A DNA stretch of 64,000 bases from Roseiarcus sp963730555 (GCA_963730555.1 CAVSSS010000017.1:83898-147897), one strand, 5' to 3'. Shown: positions 36,701-45,690, counted from the stretch's first letter. The notes: generated from the sequence alone by a model not told the origin. Program-made: numbers and translations.

Positions 36701-39234
36701 GGAAAGTCGACGCCAACCCGGCGAAGGTATTCGAGACCGACCTCCACGGCGCGGTCGCTCTGGTCGAGCGTGGTATAGAGTGTCATCCGCAGGCAAGCGA
36801 CGGCCGCTATGTCAACAAGGTTTGCCGCACGTCTCGACAAGACGGAAAGCCGTTCCTCAGCGGACGCCAAACGACCCGTCAAATATTCGCACTCAGCCAA
36901 ATTGAGCTCGAGGTCGAAGGCCAATCGGATCCTCTGCTCTCGTTCCCTTTCTCCCAGCAAGCCGTAGCCTTTGGTGAAATATTGCAAGGCTGCCGAGTAA
37001 GCCGCCGCCGACTTTGCACGCTTGCCCGCAAGCAAATTGAGCTCAGCGACCTGCTCGCGCTCCTTTGGCGTTGTGATCCACGCCGCGCCGCCATTCAATT
37101 GATTTACAGTATCGAATATCTCTTCATCGCGCTTGTCCGGTGCGGTCTCCGACGCGAGCAATCGGCCAATTCGAAGGTGAGCCAGGGCGCGGTCGTGTTC
37201 TGGGATTAGCGCATAGGCTGCCTCTTGAACGCGGTCATGGATAAACACGTAGGCGCCGTCCAGGCGATAGATGAGACCGGTCCGGACCGCTTGCCAGAGC
37301 GCCGCATGGACCGCCTCTTTCTCCGTTCCGGAAATGAGGTCTATCGTGGAAACCGCAGCCACGCTTCCAAGGCAGGCCAGTAATCCCAAGGCTTCTCGCG
37401 TCGCTTTGGGCAGACGATTCATCTTCGCGGCCATAAGATCTGCGATGTTGGCGGTGAACCCCTTCGCGCGGATCCGATCGACATCCCACTTCCAGGCGCG
37501 CTCGTCCGAGTCGAAGGCAAGCATGCCTTCCTCCGCCAGGGCGTCGATAAATTGATTGACGAAAAACGCATTGCCTGCGGTTTTCTCAAACACCAGCTTG
37601 GCGAGCGGCCGCACATGTACCGGTTCCGTCCGCAACGCGTCGGCGATGAGCCGTCTGACATCTTTGGGCGTGAGAGGCCCGAGCGCGATCTCTTGGACAC
37701 TCGTTCCAGCGCCGCGGATCCGCTCCAGTGTCCGCACGAGCGCATGAGAGGGGTCAAGTTCGTTGGCCCGGTAGGCGCCAATCAACAGGACATGCCGCAC
37801 GTCCGGTTCTGCTACCAAGTGCTCAAGGAGTTCGAGGGTCGCAGCATCCAGCCATTGCAAATCGTCCAGGAACAGCGCGAGAGGATGCTCTGGCTGGGCG
37901 AAAGGGCTGAGGAAGCGCCGGAAAACCATCTGGAATCGATTCTGCGCCTGTTGGGGCGGCAGATCCGGGATCGGAGGCTGCTCCCCGACAATGGTCGCGA
38001 GCTCGGGAATCAGAGTGACCATGAGATGGCCATTGGGGCCGAGCGCCTCGAGCAAAGCCTGCCGCCAACGGTTTAATTCCGTCTCGTCCCGGCCAAGAAT
38101 GCGACGAACGAGACTTTGAAACGCCTGCGCCAAGGTCGCATAAGGGATGTCACGTTTGTACTGATCGAATTTCCCCGCCGCGAACAAGCCTCGGGGCGGC
38201 GCCACCAATTTGCTGAACTCGCTAACGACGGAGGACTTGCCGACACCGCCATGGCCCGACACCAAAATGAGTTCAGCCCTTCCGTGTGCGGCAACACGAT
38301 CAAACGCGGCGACAAGAGCGTCTACCGCCAACTTGCGTCCATAGAGCTTTTCCGGGATCAGCAGCCTGTCGGGCATATCACGGGCGCCGATAGGAAAGGG
38401 GTCAATTCGCCGGTGCGTCACCCACGAAGTGAGGCATGTGCGCAGATCCGCCTCGAGGCCCGCGGCGGTCTGAAACCGATCCTCTGGCGACTTTGCGAGG
38501 AGCTTCAAGATGATGGCCTCGATGGGGCCGGGAATCCCGCCGGTCAGCTCGCTTGGCGGAGTCGGTGGCCGGGCGATGTGGCAATGGATCCATTCCAGTG
38601 GATCGGATGCGGAGAACGGAAGCGATCCCGTGATCGTCTCGTAAAGGGTGATGCCGCAGGCATAGAGATCGCTGCGCGAATCAATCGACCGGTTCATGCG
38701 GCCGGTCTGCTCGGGCGCCATGTAAGCGAGCGTTCCCGCGATTGCTTCGGTCGATCCCGGCGTCTGGCGCTCGCGTGGGAGGTGAGATGCAATGCCGAAA
38801 CCCGTCAGCCAGACCGCCCAGGTCGCGCTGTTGACGAGGATATTGGCCGGCTTGATATCTTTGTGGATGAGGCCTTGCCTGTGGAATCTCGCCAGCGCAG
38901 CCGCCATACCGATGGCGAAGCGCAAAAATGAAGCGATCTCCCAAGGCTGCCCCACAAGCCGCAGCAGCGGCTCTCCACCGGGGTCCTCGCTCAACAGCGT
39001 AAGCCGCCCCTTGTCAGTCACGAGCCTCAGGGGCCGCGCGGCCCAGGTAGGATCGAGCTCGTCCCGAAGCTTGAGAGCGTGTTGCAACCGCGCAGCAGCT
39101 CCGGGCGACGCCGGATTGGTTATGGGCATGTGGGAGAGGACTGATAATGACTCGCCGTCCGGGACGGCCCGGGACAGGACGAACTCCCCATCCTCGCACA
39201 GAATCTCAGACCCGTGTGGGGCCAACTCCGTCAT
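33742..39234 (-). CDS. giant hybrid: Ser/Thr kinase - AAA ATPase - TPR-like - GAF - PAS - histidine kinase
   Basis: This 1830-residue protein has six parts. A protein kinase-like domain (1-270) has GLIHKDIKPANILV (HKD for HRD) and LTGFGIASHL in place of DFG. An ATPase domain (about 300-580) has GHGGVGKSS (Walker A) and LALFLDDLQWLD (Walker B). A long helical repeat region runs from about 600 to 1300. A GAF domain (about 1340-1480) has VLCLPLLKQAKLIGVLYLENN. A PAS domain follows (LFESVPVGVVLVGSDRRYV). Last come HisKA and HATPase (ASIAHEINQPLAAIV, NLIMNGVEAM, GMGLTICRSIVE). It resembles the trifunctional kinase/ATPase/histidine kinase family of rhizobia and myxobacteria. It is divergent from a FixJ-type regulator, its likely partner. 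The missing DFG Asp raises doubt about Ser/Thr kinase activity. Confidence 0.88.
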   Translation of the reverse strand: MTELAPHGSEILCEDGEFVLSRAVPDGESLSVLSHMPITNPASPGAAARLQHALKLRDELDPTWAARPLRLVTDKGRLTLLSEDPGGEPLLRLVGQPWEIASFLRFAIGMAAALARFHRQGLIHKDIKPANILVNSATWAVWLTGFGIASHLPRERQTPGSTEAIAGTLAYMAPEQTGRMNRSIDSRSDLYACGITLYETITGSLPFSASDPLEWIHCHIARPPTPPSELTGGIPGPIEAIILKLLAKSPEDRFQTAAGLEADLRTCLTSWVTHRRIDPFPIGARDMPDRLLIPEKLYGRKLAVDALVAAFDRVAAHGRAELILVSGHGGVGKSSVVSEFSKLVAPPRGLFAAGKFDQYKRDIPYATLAQAFQSLVRRILGRDETELNRWRQALLEALGPNGHLMVTLIPELATIVGEQPPIPDLPPQQAQNRFQMVFRRFLSPFAQPEHPLALFLDDLQWLDAATLELLEHLVAEPDVRHVLLIGAYRANELDPSHALVRTLERIRGAGTSVQEIALGPLTPKDVRRLIADALRTEPVHVRPLAKLVFEKTAGNAFFVNQFIDALAEEGMLAFDSDERAWKWDVDRIRAKGFTANIADLMAAKMNRLPKATREALGLLACLGSVAAVSTIDLISGTEKEAVHAALWQAVRTGLIYRLDGAYVFIHDRVQEAAYALIPEHDRALAHLRIGRLLASETAPDKRDEEIFDTVNQLNGGAAWITTPKEREQVAELNLLAGKRAKSAAAYSAALQYFTKGYGLLGEREREQRIRLAFDLELNLAECEYLTGRLASAEERLSVLSRRAANLVDIAAVACLRMTLYTTLDQSDRAVEVGLEYLRRVGVDFPPHPTDEDVQQEYDRFWRHLGDRAIGALVDLPVTRDPDCIATLEVLALTVPAANFTDENLFCVAVARMASLSVEHGNDDASCHAYVWLGMILRSRFGNFEAGFRFGRLGIDLVERQGLDRFKARVYSDFGHLINPWTRHLRDGVDWVRRALLTAQTNGDLTFASFAGNSLTMLLLASGEPLGDVQREVENGLEFARKVRFGLFADIMTGQLELIRALRGLTSDLSSFGDETFDERRFQQHLETDPRLAFAACWYWIRKLQARFHANDYAGAVAAADRAQTLMWKSSPFFEAAEYHFYAALARAAASDSSPGHVQRRTRDALSAHRLQLETCAQHCPENFANRAALVRAEIARLEGHDADAMRLYEQAIRSARDNGFVQNEALANELAANFYAALGFETISHAYLRNARSCYIRWGADGKVRQMDEANPHLLQQLAPSQPAATIGTAVEQVDVGTMIAAAQAVSGEIVLDRLIEILLTIAVKNAGAQRGLLILLEGDRPRIEAEAKVDQKTVKVTVRREAVTQADIPESLLHYVVRTRQSVILDNALAQDPFSTDDYTREKRARSVLCLPLLKQAKLIGVLYLENNLASHVFTPARISLLELLASQAAISLENARLYGELTMSEERWRKLFESVPVGVVLVGSDRRYVAANPAFQKMTGYSEAELLRLSPTDITHEDDRAETEAIVAAYAAGLPYYREHIVKRYRRKDGGVTWAEIDGFLAPAQRGARFLAGVSVDITERKLAEEALRDARADLERMARLTTMGELTASIAHEINQPLAAIVTQSEAAQRFLKRDEPDLDEVQDALACIARDGMRAGDVIRGLRALARKSAPQLTRLDIDDVIREVLALARGELVRHDVVLRTELSSDERPVLGDRVQLQQVLLNLIMNGVEAMRETERTRELSVSSMLAEPGSSVLVVVRDTGTGFDPAVAERMFQPFFTTKPDGTGMGLTICRSIVEAHGGRLWVSPRAPHGADVHFTVPQWAEQ

Positions 39235-39803
39235 GCCGCGGCCTTTTTAATTCCTCCGCGTGTACGATGCCGGGGCCTACAACAAAGTCGTCGATGGGAC
39301 TCGACGCGGCGCGTGGCCGAGACCGTAAATCGCAACCAAAACTCTTAATTGTGCTTGGGAGTTGGCGCAAGCCAGCCGGTCACTGTTCTGGCTACTGATT
39401 CCGCGATTCCGCACCGACTCGGGTCGCGTATCGCGGCGTTCTGGCGGCGCGAAATCTCCGCGGCTTCAAGGTAACCTCGCAATACCCGGATTGCCACCGG
39501 AGCGTCACCCTCGCTCATATTGCGCTTAAGTGACCGGATACCGGCTAGTCAGACAGATCTTGTAAATTTTGACGCCGGCGGGTCAAGATATTGCGCCCTT
39601 GACTCACTTTCCCGCTGGGAAAAACGAGCTGTTGCCAGTGAGCCCGACTTGGGCAAAGTTCAATGCCGATCTCGCCAGCGTCCGACCCGAGAGGACGACC
39701 AATTTGCTGATTGATCATCGAAGCCAAGGCGGACGTTCGTGCTTCCCAGACGCAGGGGTTGCGCAGTTCAGTTGCTCCAGCCTCGGCTCGTGAGGACGTT
39801 CTC
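39235..39803. promoter_or_regulatory. divergent intergenic region between giant kinase and FixJ-type regulator
   Basis: This 569-base gap separates the starts of two divergent regulatory genes and must hold both promoters. No box could be named with confidence. Short ORFs here lack motifs. Confidence 0.3.
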
Positions 39804-40481
39804 GTGACGCAGCGAAGGCCATCTAAAACTATTGACGCGCCTGAGGCGCCAGTCATCCTCGTCGTCGATGACGACCCATCGCTCCGCGAGGCGCTGGGCC
39901 GCTTGTTTCGATCCGTCAACCTTGAACCAAAATTGTTCTCCTCGGTGGCGGACTTATTGCTGCACAAGTTTCCAGATGTTCCATGCTGCCTCGTGCTCGA
40001 CATCAGACTGCCCGGAGTGAGCGGCCTCGACTTCCAGACCCAGCTGGCCAACTCAAACATTCATCTCCCGATTATCATGATGACGGGCCATGGAGACATT
40101 CCGATGTCCGTCAGAGCGATGAAAGGAGGAGCTGTCGATTTCCTGACGAAGCCGTTCCGCGATCAGGACATGCTCGATGCTGTCGCGCAAGCGATCGAAC
40201 GGGATCGGAAGCGACGGAATAGCGACAAGGCGCTTGCCGAATTGCGCGAGCGTTTCGAGTCGCTCACGCCGCGCGAACGAGAGATCATGGCGCTTGTGAC
40301 GGCTGGGCTCATGAACAAACAGGTGGCGGGAGAGCTCGGGCTGAGTGAGATCACCGTCAAGATCCATCGAGGTCACATTATGAGGAAGATGAGCGTACGA
40401 TCCTTGGCTGACCTCGTCAGGGCAAGCGAAGCCCTCGAGCTGCATCAGCCGGCGAAATCGACGCCGCGGACGTCCGGTTAG
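39804..40481 (+). CDS. FixJ/NarL-type two-component response regulator
   Basis: A 225-residue regulator from the GTG at 39804, which has GAGG eight bases upstream; the frame is open further 5'. The receiver domain shows VILVVDDDPSLREALGRLF, the phospho-acceptor in LVLDIRLPGVSGLDF, MMTGHGDIPMSVRAM and FLTKPFRDQDML, all FixJ-like. The LuxR-type helix-turn-helix is ESLTPREREIMALVTAGLMN, QVAGELGLSEITVKIHRGH. It would be phosphorylated by a histidine kinase and bind DNA as a dimer. The divergent giant kinase is the best candidate partner. Confidence 0.9.
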   Translation: MTQRRPSKTIDAPEAPVILVVDDDPSLREALGRLFRSVNLEPKLFSSVADLLLHKFPDVPCCLVLDIRLPGVSGLDFQTQLANSNIHLPIIMMTGHGDIPMSVRAMKGGAVDFLTKPFRDQDMLDAVAQAIERDRKRRNSDKALAELRERFESLTPREREIMALVTAGLMNKQVAGELGLSEITVKIHRGHIMRKMSVRSLADLVRASEALELHQPAKSTPRTSG

Positions 40482-41011
40482 CCCTCTTCCGCCCAATCCA
40501 GGGGGATTTTCGCAAGCACACCCAATCGATATCGCTGTTGCTTGCGGCATCGCGCAAATGAACTTGTGCTTGGGCGCCGCCGCGGGATGTAAATCTACGC
40601 GATAACGCCTCGAGTGACAGGGTTACGTCTTTCAGATCTCACCATTGGAGATTGAGTTGTGCGGGCAAATCCAGGCTCCGCAATCAGATTCGCTCAGCCT
40701 AGTGATGGGTGCAGCGCACAATAATTGCATCGCCGGGGCTACGAAATCCAGCGCGGCGCGGTCATGTGCCCAAACGCAATGAGAAACTCCAATGCCAAAC
40801 CTTCGTCTGACGATCTCAAACCTAGGTGTGGTTGCAACAGACTGACGTACTGTCTGCCAAAACCCAATGGGAATAGCGGGGTAGGCGCGGAGGGCGTTAA
40901 TCTCACCATTGTCGTCGCATTACGGACAGAGCCGAACTTCCAGTTCGAAAGAATTGCGTGCGCTGATTGCAGCCGACAAAGGACCTCGGCAGACCCCAAC
41001 GAGGAAATGTC
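40482..41011. other. gene-free stretch upstream of the aldo/keto reductase
   Basis: No gene is supported in these 530 bases. An inverted repeat CAGAC-N9-GTCTG lies at 40838-40856 and might be an operator for the reductase gene, but it is too short to be sure. Confidence 0.3.
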
Positions 41012-42031
41012 ATGAACTCAGAGATCAAGCCGAGCAACGCCGAGATGGAATATCTCACCGCGCCCTTCAAAGTCTCGCGGATTGCGTTGGGCACCTGGGC
41101 GATCGGTGGATGGATGTGGGGTGGAACCGACGAGGCAGAGTCAATCCGCACCATTCATGAGGCTGTCGATCGCGGGATCACGCTGATTGATACGGCGCCG
41201 GCCTATGGCTTCGGCCGCTCTGAGGAGATTGTGGGCAGGGCGCTGGCCGAGGGGGGGCGGCGCAAGCAGGTCCTTATTGCGACCAAGGTCGGTCTTGACT
41301 GGAAAGACGGACAGCCTTTCCGCAACGCCAGCAAGGCGCGCATTCACAAAGAGATCGAGGATTCGCTAAGGCGGCTGCGGACCGATGCCATCGACATCTA
41401 TCAGGTGCATTGGCCCGATCCCAACGTACCGATCGAGGAAATCGCGGCTGCGATGGCCGACTTGCGCCGCGCCGGCAAGATTCGGGTAATCGGCGTCAGC
41501 AATTTCAATCCGGCGCAGATCGAATCCTTCCGCAAGGTTGCAACGGTGCAAACGGTGCAGTCGCCCTACAATCTGTTTGAACGCGCCATCGAATACGACG
41601 TCCTCCCTTATTGTCGGGACAAAGATATCGTCACTTTCGCCTACGGGGCCTTGTGTCGGGGTCTCCTCTCCGGCCGCATGACAGCTCAGACGCGGTTTGC
41701 GGGCGATGATCTGAGAAAGCACGATCCGAAGTTCGAGGCTCCCCGTTTTGCGCAATATCTGCGAGCGGTTGAGAGGCTCGACCGCTTCGCGCAGGCCAAC
41801 TACGGAAAGCGAGTCATTCATCTCGCATTGCGCTGGGTCCTCGACCGGCAGGAAAGGACGGTTGCGCTTTGGGGCGCGCGCCGGCCGGACCAACTCGCCC
41901 CGATCACGGGCCTTTCTGGCTGGCATATAGACGCGTCCGCCGCGGCCGAGATCGATCGGATCGTTTCAGAAACGATCGTGAAGGCGGTGGGTCCAGAATT
42001 CATGGCGCCCCCCGTTCGGCCAGCAGCCTAA
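41012..42031 (+). CDS. aldo/keto reductase
   Basis: A 339-residue cytoplasmic NADPH-dependent oxidoreductase with the (beta/alpha)8 fold. The catalytic tetrad is visible: Asp and Tyr in LIDTAPAYGFGRSEEIVG, Lys in VLIATKVGLDW, His in IYQVHWPDP. VIGVSNFNPAQIES and VQSPYNLFERAIEYDVL are the usual family segments. The ATG at 41012 is preceded by GAGGAAATG and is chosen over an in-frame start at 40967. The stop overlaps the ATG of the small SnoaL-like remnant by one base, so they were one operon. Substrate unknown. Confidence 0.88.
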   Translation: MNSEIKPSNAEMEYLTAPFKVSRIALGTWAIGGWMWGGTDEAESIRTIHEAVDRGITLIDTAPAYGFGRSEEIVGRALAEGGRRKQVLIATKVGLDWKDGQPFRNASKARIHKEIEDSLRRLRTDAIDIYQVHWPDPNVPIEEIAAAMADLRRAGKIRVIGVSNFNPAQIESFRKVATVQTVQSPYNLFERAIEYDVLPYCRDKDIVTFAYGALCRGLLSGRMTAQTRFAGDDLRKHDPKFEAPRFAQYLRAVERLDRFAQANYGKRVIHLALRWVLDRQERTVALWGARRPDQLAPITGLSGWHIDASAAAEIDRIVSETIVKAVGPEFMAPPVRPAA

Positions 42032-42234
42032 TGCCACCTAAACGCGCATCGATGGAGAGCGACATGCTCGACTGCGTAACGCTGAGGATGAAGGACCTCG
42101 GTCAGGATGTGCTTTCCGCCGATAGCGTCCGTGAAAATGCCAGGGCGAAGGCCGTTCGCGCCTTTATTGAGTTCTGGAGCACGGGCAATGAAGCTCTCCT
42201 CGCGCAAGCTTTTGCGGAGACCTTTGCCGAGTAG
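42031..42234 (+). pseudogene. truncated SnoaL-like (NTF2-fold) protein
   Basis: A 67-residue ORF whose last 30 residues, AKAVRAFIEFWSTGNEALLA followed by QAFAETFAE, match the first helix of SnoaL-like polyketide-cyclase/isomerase proteins. These are normally about 130 residues long. The reading stops at 42232-42234, and the following DNA keeps no clear continuation. Probably a gene fragment left after a frameshift or deletion. It starts inside the reductase stop codon. Confidence 0.4.
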
Positions 42235-42311
42235 GCAGCGCCGCCCTGCGACACGGGCACGAATGGATTGCCACCAAGCAGGCGCCCTGGGGTGCCGGAA
42301 AAGGAGTCGAA

Positions 42312-42935
42312 ATGGTGATTCGCTGTGACAAGTGGCACCATTGGCCCTCGAGTGGCATGAAATTGCTTCGACAGCGCACGGATTGGTTTCACGTGGCCGC
42401 GAGTTTTGTCCGAGCACCGAGTTTCCTAGGATACAAGATACGATTGCCTTATCTGGCGCCAGCGGTCTCGGGATGCTTGTGTCTGGCGTTATTGACGCAA
42501 GCGACGTCCGCGCGATCTGATGCCCCGGCGACCTTGAATGCAATGAGCTATCTTCCGAGTATTAGCGATTTCATGATAGCCACTATTCAGCCCCGTCATG
42601 TCAGACTGTGGGTCGCCGCGAGGAGCGGAGATTGGTCGTTTGCTGCCTACGAACTGGGGAATTTGAGGGGCGCCTTTGATCGCCTCGGCCGTGCTCACCC
42701 TGTGGAACACGAAATTCCTCTGCAGGAGATGATTTCGTCCGTAACCTCTCAACCCTTTGAGGACATGCACAAGGCAATCGAGTCGAAAGACATGGCAGTG
42801 TTCGTCAAGGCCTATGGCGATCTCACCTCCGCATGCAACGCCTGCCACGAGGCCACAAACCATGGCGTGGTCGTCATTCGGGCGCCGACGGACTCATCAA
42901 TCTCAGACCAGGACTTTGACCGCCTGGGTCCTTAG
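42312..42935 (+). CDS. exported CxxCH protein, putative c-type heme protein
   Basis: Up to 207 residues; the start is uncertain (42312 or 42357). A basic N-terminal part is followed by a hydrophobic segment (YLAPAVSGCLCLALLTQATSA) that would export it. The mature part is helical: RHVRLWVAARSGDWSFAAYE, ELGNLRGAFDRLGRAHP and MHKAIESKDMAVFVKAYGDL. It holds one heme-attachment motif, CNACH, close to the C-terminus. This layout, a helical bundle with C-terminal CxxCH, recalls cytochrome c prime, though I cannot name the family. It may bind one heme in the periplasm. Confidence 0.65.
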   Translation: MVIRCDKWHHWPSSGMKLLRQRTDWFHVAASFVRAPSFLGYKIRLPYLAPAVSGCLCLALLTQATSARSDAPATLNAMSYLPSISDFMIATIQPRHVRLWVAARSGDWSFAAYELGNLRGAFDRLGRAHPVEHEIPLQEMISSVTSQPFEDMHKAIESKDMAVFVKAYGDLTSACNACHEATNHGVVVIRAPTDSSISDQDFDRLGP

Positions 42936-43284
42936 AAATTCCGGACCCCGGGGCTTTCTGGATCGGCGATTTTGATACGAACTGGGTCCGCGTCTGAGGC
43001 CCTCTGACGCAGAAGACCATTCGTGAGCTTTGAGCGGACGCTGCGGATTGCTTTATGCTTGCCGACAAGTGTTAGACTAGATTTGAACCTGCCTGGTCAG
43101 CCGTGGAACCCTGTCGCTTATTCCTCGTTTGAATTAAACTGATATACCAAGCATACATAAGCAAGTTGGATAACACGCAACGCTGAGTTTAGAATAGTAT
43201 ACTTATGTTTTATTTGTTTTATTACCTCAAATACCTTGTCTTCTCGTTGCGGCGGTGTCGTTGCTTTCGCAAAAGGAGGCTCTC
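42936..43284. promoter_or_regulatory. AT-rich island upstream of the Gly-rich repeat gene
   Basis: From about 43120 to 43240 the sequence is far richer in A and T than anything else in the window (for example GATATACCAAGCATACATAA). It ends with AAAGGAGG at 43273-43280. It probably holds the promoter of the Gly-rich gene; the composition also resembles DNA bound by silencing proteins. No ORF is seen. Confidence 0.35.
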
Positions 43285-43968
43285 ATGCTTACTCAAAGCA
43301 GGATCGCGGAGTTGACGCTACAGCTGTCGGGACGGCTGGCCCGGCTGGGTCAGGACCCACGCGCGCAGCGAACCGCAACATCGGTCGGGGTCGGCGCTTT
43401 CCAATCCGCAATCCGGGCGACCGCACTCTGCAGCGCGCCAATTCGAACGACTTCGCCAACGAATGATTTGATGGCGCGACGACGTCCGTTGAGTACGATA
43501 CTGCACACAGCCGCAGTTTTCGCCGTTGCGGCTGCCTTGTCCGGAACGGCGGCAGACGTCTCGGCGGCGCGGGGTGGAGGGGTCGGAGGGGGCTTTGGTG
43601 GCGGAGGCGGCCACGTAGGTGGGATTGGGAGTGATTTCGTCGCAGGATCGGGCGGCGGATTTGGGGGGAGCCATATCGGCGGCTTTGGAGGCAGCCCTGT
43701 CGGCGGGTTCGGGGGAACCTCTATCGGCGGATTTAGAGGGAGCCCTGTAGGCGGGTTCGGGGGTACCCATGTCGGCGGGTTCGAGGGAACCCGTATCGGC
43801 GGGTTTGCAGGGAGCCATGTCAGAGGGTTTGGGGGCGGCACTGGCAGCCACCTCAGCGGTCTTTCTGGAGGCGGATTCCATAACGACCCCCTGGCGATTA
43901 ATACTGGTCGCCTTACAAGCCCTTCTGCTCTAGTCGGCCAGCACACCGCCGCAGCAGGGCTAGACTAA
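43285..43968 (+). CDS. Gly-rich repeat protein, probably exported
   Basis: From the ATG at 43285 (AAAGGAGG seven bases upstream) the protein has 227 residues. From residue 63 (ATG at 43471) it starts anew with MARRRPLSTILHTAAVFAVA, a good signal peptide ending near SAARGGG. So either the first 62 residues are a long leader or the real protein starts at 43471 without a clear ribosome site. The mature part is built of 8-residue repeats, GGFGGSPV, GGFGGTSI, GGFRGSPV, GGFGGTHV, GGFEGTRI, GGFAGSHV, encoded by 24-base repeats. Such proteins are often surface or matrix components. Function unknown. Confidence 0.6.
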   Translation: MLTQSRIAELTLQLSGRLARLGQDPRAQRTATSVGVGAFQSAIRATALCSAPIRTTSPTNDLMARRRPLSTILHTAAVFAVAAALSGTAADVSAARGGGVGGGFGGGGGHVGGIGSDFVAGSGGGFGGSHIGGFGGSPVGGFGGTSIGGFRGSPVGGFGGTHVGGFEGTRIGGFAGSHVRGFGGGTGSHLSGLSGGGFHNDPLAINTGRLTSPSALVGQHTAAAGLD

Positions 43969-43970
43969 AT

Positions 43971-44084
43971 ATGCGCTACAGACGGTATCACGGCAGGCGT
44001 TACTATGCCAACCCCTGCTTCATCGCCGTCAACGCCCCTTATTTCTGCGAGCCATACAGCTCCTGCCCTTGTTCGACACCGCCA
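43971..44084 (+). CDS. 37-residue Arg/Tyr/Cys-rich small ORF
   Basis: It starts two bases after the stop of the Gly-rich gene and reads MRYRRYHGRRYYANPCFIAV, then ends with a Cys-rich tail (CEPYSSCPC). Tight spacing and unusual composition suggest that it was once part of, or is co-expressed with, the repeat protein. It could also be a chance ORF. Confidence 0.35.
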
Positions 44085-44128
44085 TGAAATCCATCGGGTC
44101 GGGCCGATTCCAGCCGGAGGAATTGCGC

Positions 44129-44142
44129 CTGACCTAGATCAA
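44129..44142. promoter_or_regulatory. FNR/FixK-like half-conserved box
   Basis: CTGACCTAGATCAA (TTGATCTAGGTCAG on the minus strand) differs at one end base from the TTGA-N6-TCAA consensus. No gene start lies suitably next to it, so it may be fortuitous. The surrounding 44085-44529 shows no supported gene. Confidence 0.25.
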
Positions 44143-44529
44143 ATCGACGCGGCGGGTGAGCTCCGTGATCCGCGGCCTGCCGGCATTCTGCCGCCCTCCG
44201 AATACTGATTTTCCTTGAGACGATCGACCGTGGTCCCACCCTTTGGGTCCCACTCCCGGTCATTCTGTCGCGGGGGAACCATTTTCAGGTTCTCACTATG
44301 ATGATCTGGAATGCCGCGATCTATTGACGCTCGTAGCTCCAGGATATCGTTATTGTTGGCGGCCCTGAACGTTGGCTTATAAGCCGTGGCGAAAACGCCA
44401 TCGCCTCTCCGCCTAATCTATCAACCCGGCCAGAGAATATTCTACTGCTTTAGGGATCTTGGGATAGACACATTCGGGCGGCTGCCTGCGACGGCGTAGC
44501 GGGACGATCTGCGCCGTTGTGAAGGGAAG

Positions 44530-45690
44530 CTACAGAGCCTTGCACACGTCGACGAGCGCCTCGACCAGATTGGAGACATGCGCTTCGTTCTGACGCGGAG
44601 TCGGAGTGATGCGCAGACGCTCGGTTCCGATCGGGACGGTCGGATAGTTGATCGGTTAGATGTAGATGCTGTGCCGATTCAACGGGAGATCGCTTGCCGC
44701 CTTGCAGCGGTCCGCATCGCGGATAATGACCGGGACGATGTGAGACGCGTTATCGAGGATCGGCAGGCCCGCCGCGCGGAGCGCGTGTTGGTGACGCGGC
44801 GATGTACTGGTGCTCCGTTCTTTCCTCGTTCGAAGCCTTGAAGTGGCGGATCGCCGCGCACGCGCCGGCGGCAACCATGGGCGGCAAGGTGGTCGTGAAA
44901 ATGAACTGCGGCGCATAGCTCCGCACGGCATCGACGATTGCAGCGTCGGCGGCAATGTATCCGCCAAGCGAGCCGAATCCTTTGGCAAAGCGTGGCTTCA
45001 ATGACACTGATGCGATCAAAGAGACCTTCGCGCTCGGCGATCCCACCTCCCCGCGGGCCGTACAGGCCAATCGCAAGTGAGCCCATTGTGTCGCTCGGCC
45101 AACTCCACGATCTCGCGGACCGGGGCAATGTCGATCAGCAACTGCTCGAGACACGCGAGATCATTGTGCCGCCAGACTTTCTTTTCGCAACCTGAGCGTC
45201 GGATGCCCTCGATCATGGAATTACGATTGAGAGCTTCGGAAAGGATCAGGCAGTTGGGCAATAAAGACGCGATCGTCGAAATGCTGGCTAGGTTCGAAAG
45301 CCAACCTGAGGTGAAGACAAGCGCGACTTCCTTTCGATGAAGATCGGCAAGCCCGCTTCGAGTTCTAGTATTCGATGATGCGTACCGAGATGTTGCCGGC
45401 GCCGCCAGCGCCTGCCTCGTGGCGCTCCACCGCCGCAACTGCAGCCTCGTTACCTCTGGGTGACCCCCATGCTGAGATAGCCGTTTGAGCCAAATGGTCG
45501 CCTCGCGCTGGTCTTGGGAGCCGTTCGGCCGTCAGACGGCGGTCGGGAAGCAAGTTGCGTCGCCGCCGAGGTCGATGAAGACCCGATATCGTCGCTCGTC
45601 CTTTCGAATCGCGACCGAAGCGAAGATCGCGCAGCATCCCGACCTTGCGCCACATCAAGCTCGATTGCGTCGAATACCACCTTCTTTGCC
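44530..45690 (-). pseudogene. hemA: decayed 5-aminolevulinate synthase (hemA/ALAS)
   Basis: Pieces in all three minus frames follow ALAS in order: ERRYRVFIDLGGDATCFPTA, SNGYLSMG, ALVFTSGWLSNLASISTIAS, LPNCLILSEALNRNSMIEGI, RRSGCEKKVWRHNDLACLEQ, GLYGPRGGGIAEREG, FAKGFGSLGGYIAAD and a C-terminus GTERLRITPTPRQNEAHVSN to the stop at 44530. ALAS makes 5-aminolevulinate from glycine and succinyl-CoA. The DEVHAVG segment with the PLP-binding Asp is deleted before GLYGP, and part of the N-terminal third is also missing. With several frame changes as well, the gene is dead. A functional copy must exist elsewhere, or another route is used. It lies directly downstream of the catalase gene. Confidence 0.85.

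Noticed and set aside
43318..43946. Pro-rich minus-strand frames opposite the Gly-rich gene
   Set aside because: Pro repeats are the mirror image of Gly codons; plus-strand reading has a ribosome site and a signal peptide.
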